A stretch of 6,684 bases of DNA, taken from contig CAIPBN010000221.1 of assembly GCA_903863315.1 (NCBI GenBank), positions 1 through 6,684 on the forward strand, in the 5' to 3' direction. The first letter of the stretch is position 1; every line of letters starts with the position of its first letter. Source of the DNA: an uncultured Verrucomicrobiota bacterium (GTDB taxonomy: Bacteria > Verrucomicrobiota > Verrucomicrobiia > Limisphaerales > SXTU01). The notes under the pieces were generated by a model. The model had not been told where the DNA came from. It saw only the letters and a list, made by a program, of their open reading frames with translations, and searched no databases. Below, piece after piece: positions 6,571 to 6,684 of this stretch. Both the position numbers and the translations under genes were made by a program.

Positions 6571-6654
6571 ACCACGAATGAACACGAATGAACACGAATG
6601 CAAAGTGGCCCTGAAGGACCTCCCGATTCATGTCTATTCGTGTCCATTCGTGGT
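6571..6654. repeat. Imperfect inverted repeat built from 10-bp units, in the glgA leader
   Basis: The left arm (6571-6600) is three direct 10-bp units: ACCACGAATG, AACACGAATG, AACACGAATG. The right arm (6625-6654), read on the minus strand, is ACCACGAATG, GACACGAATA, GACATGAATC. The arms match at 25 of 30 positions, perfectly in the outermost unit, across a 24-bp spacer (6601-6624). The inner edge of the stem lies in what would be the glgA transcript, with the foot only 9 nt before the glgA ATG at 6561. The 10-bp period matches one DNA helical turn. Similar CACGAATGGACACGAATG-like strings are, as I recall, dispersed in Verrucomicrobiota genomes, so this is probably a non-coding dispersed repeat unit. 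Whether it regulates glgA is unknown. Confidence 0.85.
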
Positions 6655-6684
6655 CAAGGCTTAAGCCGTGATTTTTTCCGCGCC
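6655..6684. other. Right-edge spacer upstream of glgA, no gene seen
   Basis: This edge holds a perfect 10-bp palindrome GGCTTAAGCC (6658-6667) and a T6 run (6672-6677) beside the inverted repeat. On the minus strand a TTGACC (6657-6652) would fit a -35 box, but no convincing -10 follows at the right distance inside the repeat. The glgA promoter is therefore not located. Confidence 0.3.

Noticed and set aside
5461..6591. A 376-codon open frame on the plus strand opposite glgA
   Set aside because: It is fully antisense to an unmistakable GlgA. Its product is Arg/Val/Glu-rich with no recognisable motif, as expected for a shadow frame in GC-rich DNA.
6562..6603. A 14-codon N-terminal extension of GlgA from a TTG start
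   Set aside because: These codons are the inverted-repeat arm read as protein. The family N-terminus begins at the internal Met, MKILLASSEV.
6571..6654. The CACGAATG repeats as a CRISPR array or as transposon terminal repeats
   Set aside because: Units are contiguous 10-mers with no spacers of constant size, and the 24-bp interval between the arms has no room for a transposase or cargo. No target-site duplication could be recognised.

Overview
The window is GC-rich bacterial chromosome, probably from the Verrucomicrobiota (Pedosphaera/Limisphaera-like) or a related PVC-group lineage. This is an inference from four things: secreted SGNH and alpha/beta-hydrolase genes, a small protein of a type I associate with that group, a mostly absent Shine-Dalgarno signal, and 10-bp 'CACGAATG' repeat units of a kind I remember from such genomes. 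Five of the six genes lie on the minus strand and one short gene on the plus strand. The only phylogenetic evidence is family resemblance judged by eye.

Layout from left to right. 1-344 (minus) is the N-terminal third of an ABC transporter ATPase, cut by the window edge. Its start codon overlaps, as ATGA, the stop of a large membrane-anchored protein (341-2638, minus), so the two are one translationally coupled unit. The large protein has a signal peptide, beta-rich domains, a discoidin-like segment, a GATase-like segment and two transmembrane helices. It looks like an accessory subunit of an ABC-2 type exporter, broadly like GldG, whose permease would lie off the left edge. A spacer of about 180 bp with several dyads and a candidate promoter separates it from a secreted alpha/beta-hydrolase (2818-3573, minus). 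The interval 3574-3967 holds a plus-strand gene of 90 codons (3706-3978), which converges on and overlaps by 11 bp the end of a secreted SGNH/GDSL hydrolase (3968-4984, minus). A 131-bp spacer then leads to glgA, glycogen synthase (5116-6561, minus). Upstream of glgA is a striking 30-bp-armed inverted repeat built from 10-bp units, ending 9 nt before the start codon.

How the genes fit together: the left pair is a transport or envelope module. The two exported hydrolases could act on cell-surface or environmental esters and polymers. glgA makes storage glucan in the cytoplasm. Apart from the coupled ABC pair, nothing shows that these genes form one pathway; spacers separate the rest, and they look like independent transcription units. 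No tRNA, rRNA, CRISPR array, transposase or phage gene was seen. The nearest things to unexplained signals are the glgA leader repeat, the small plus-strand protein and the multidomain ABC accessory protein.
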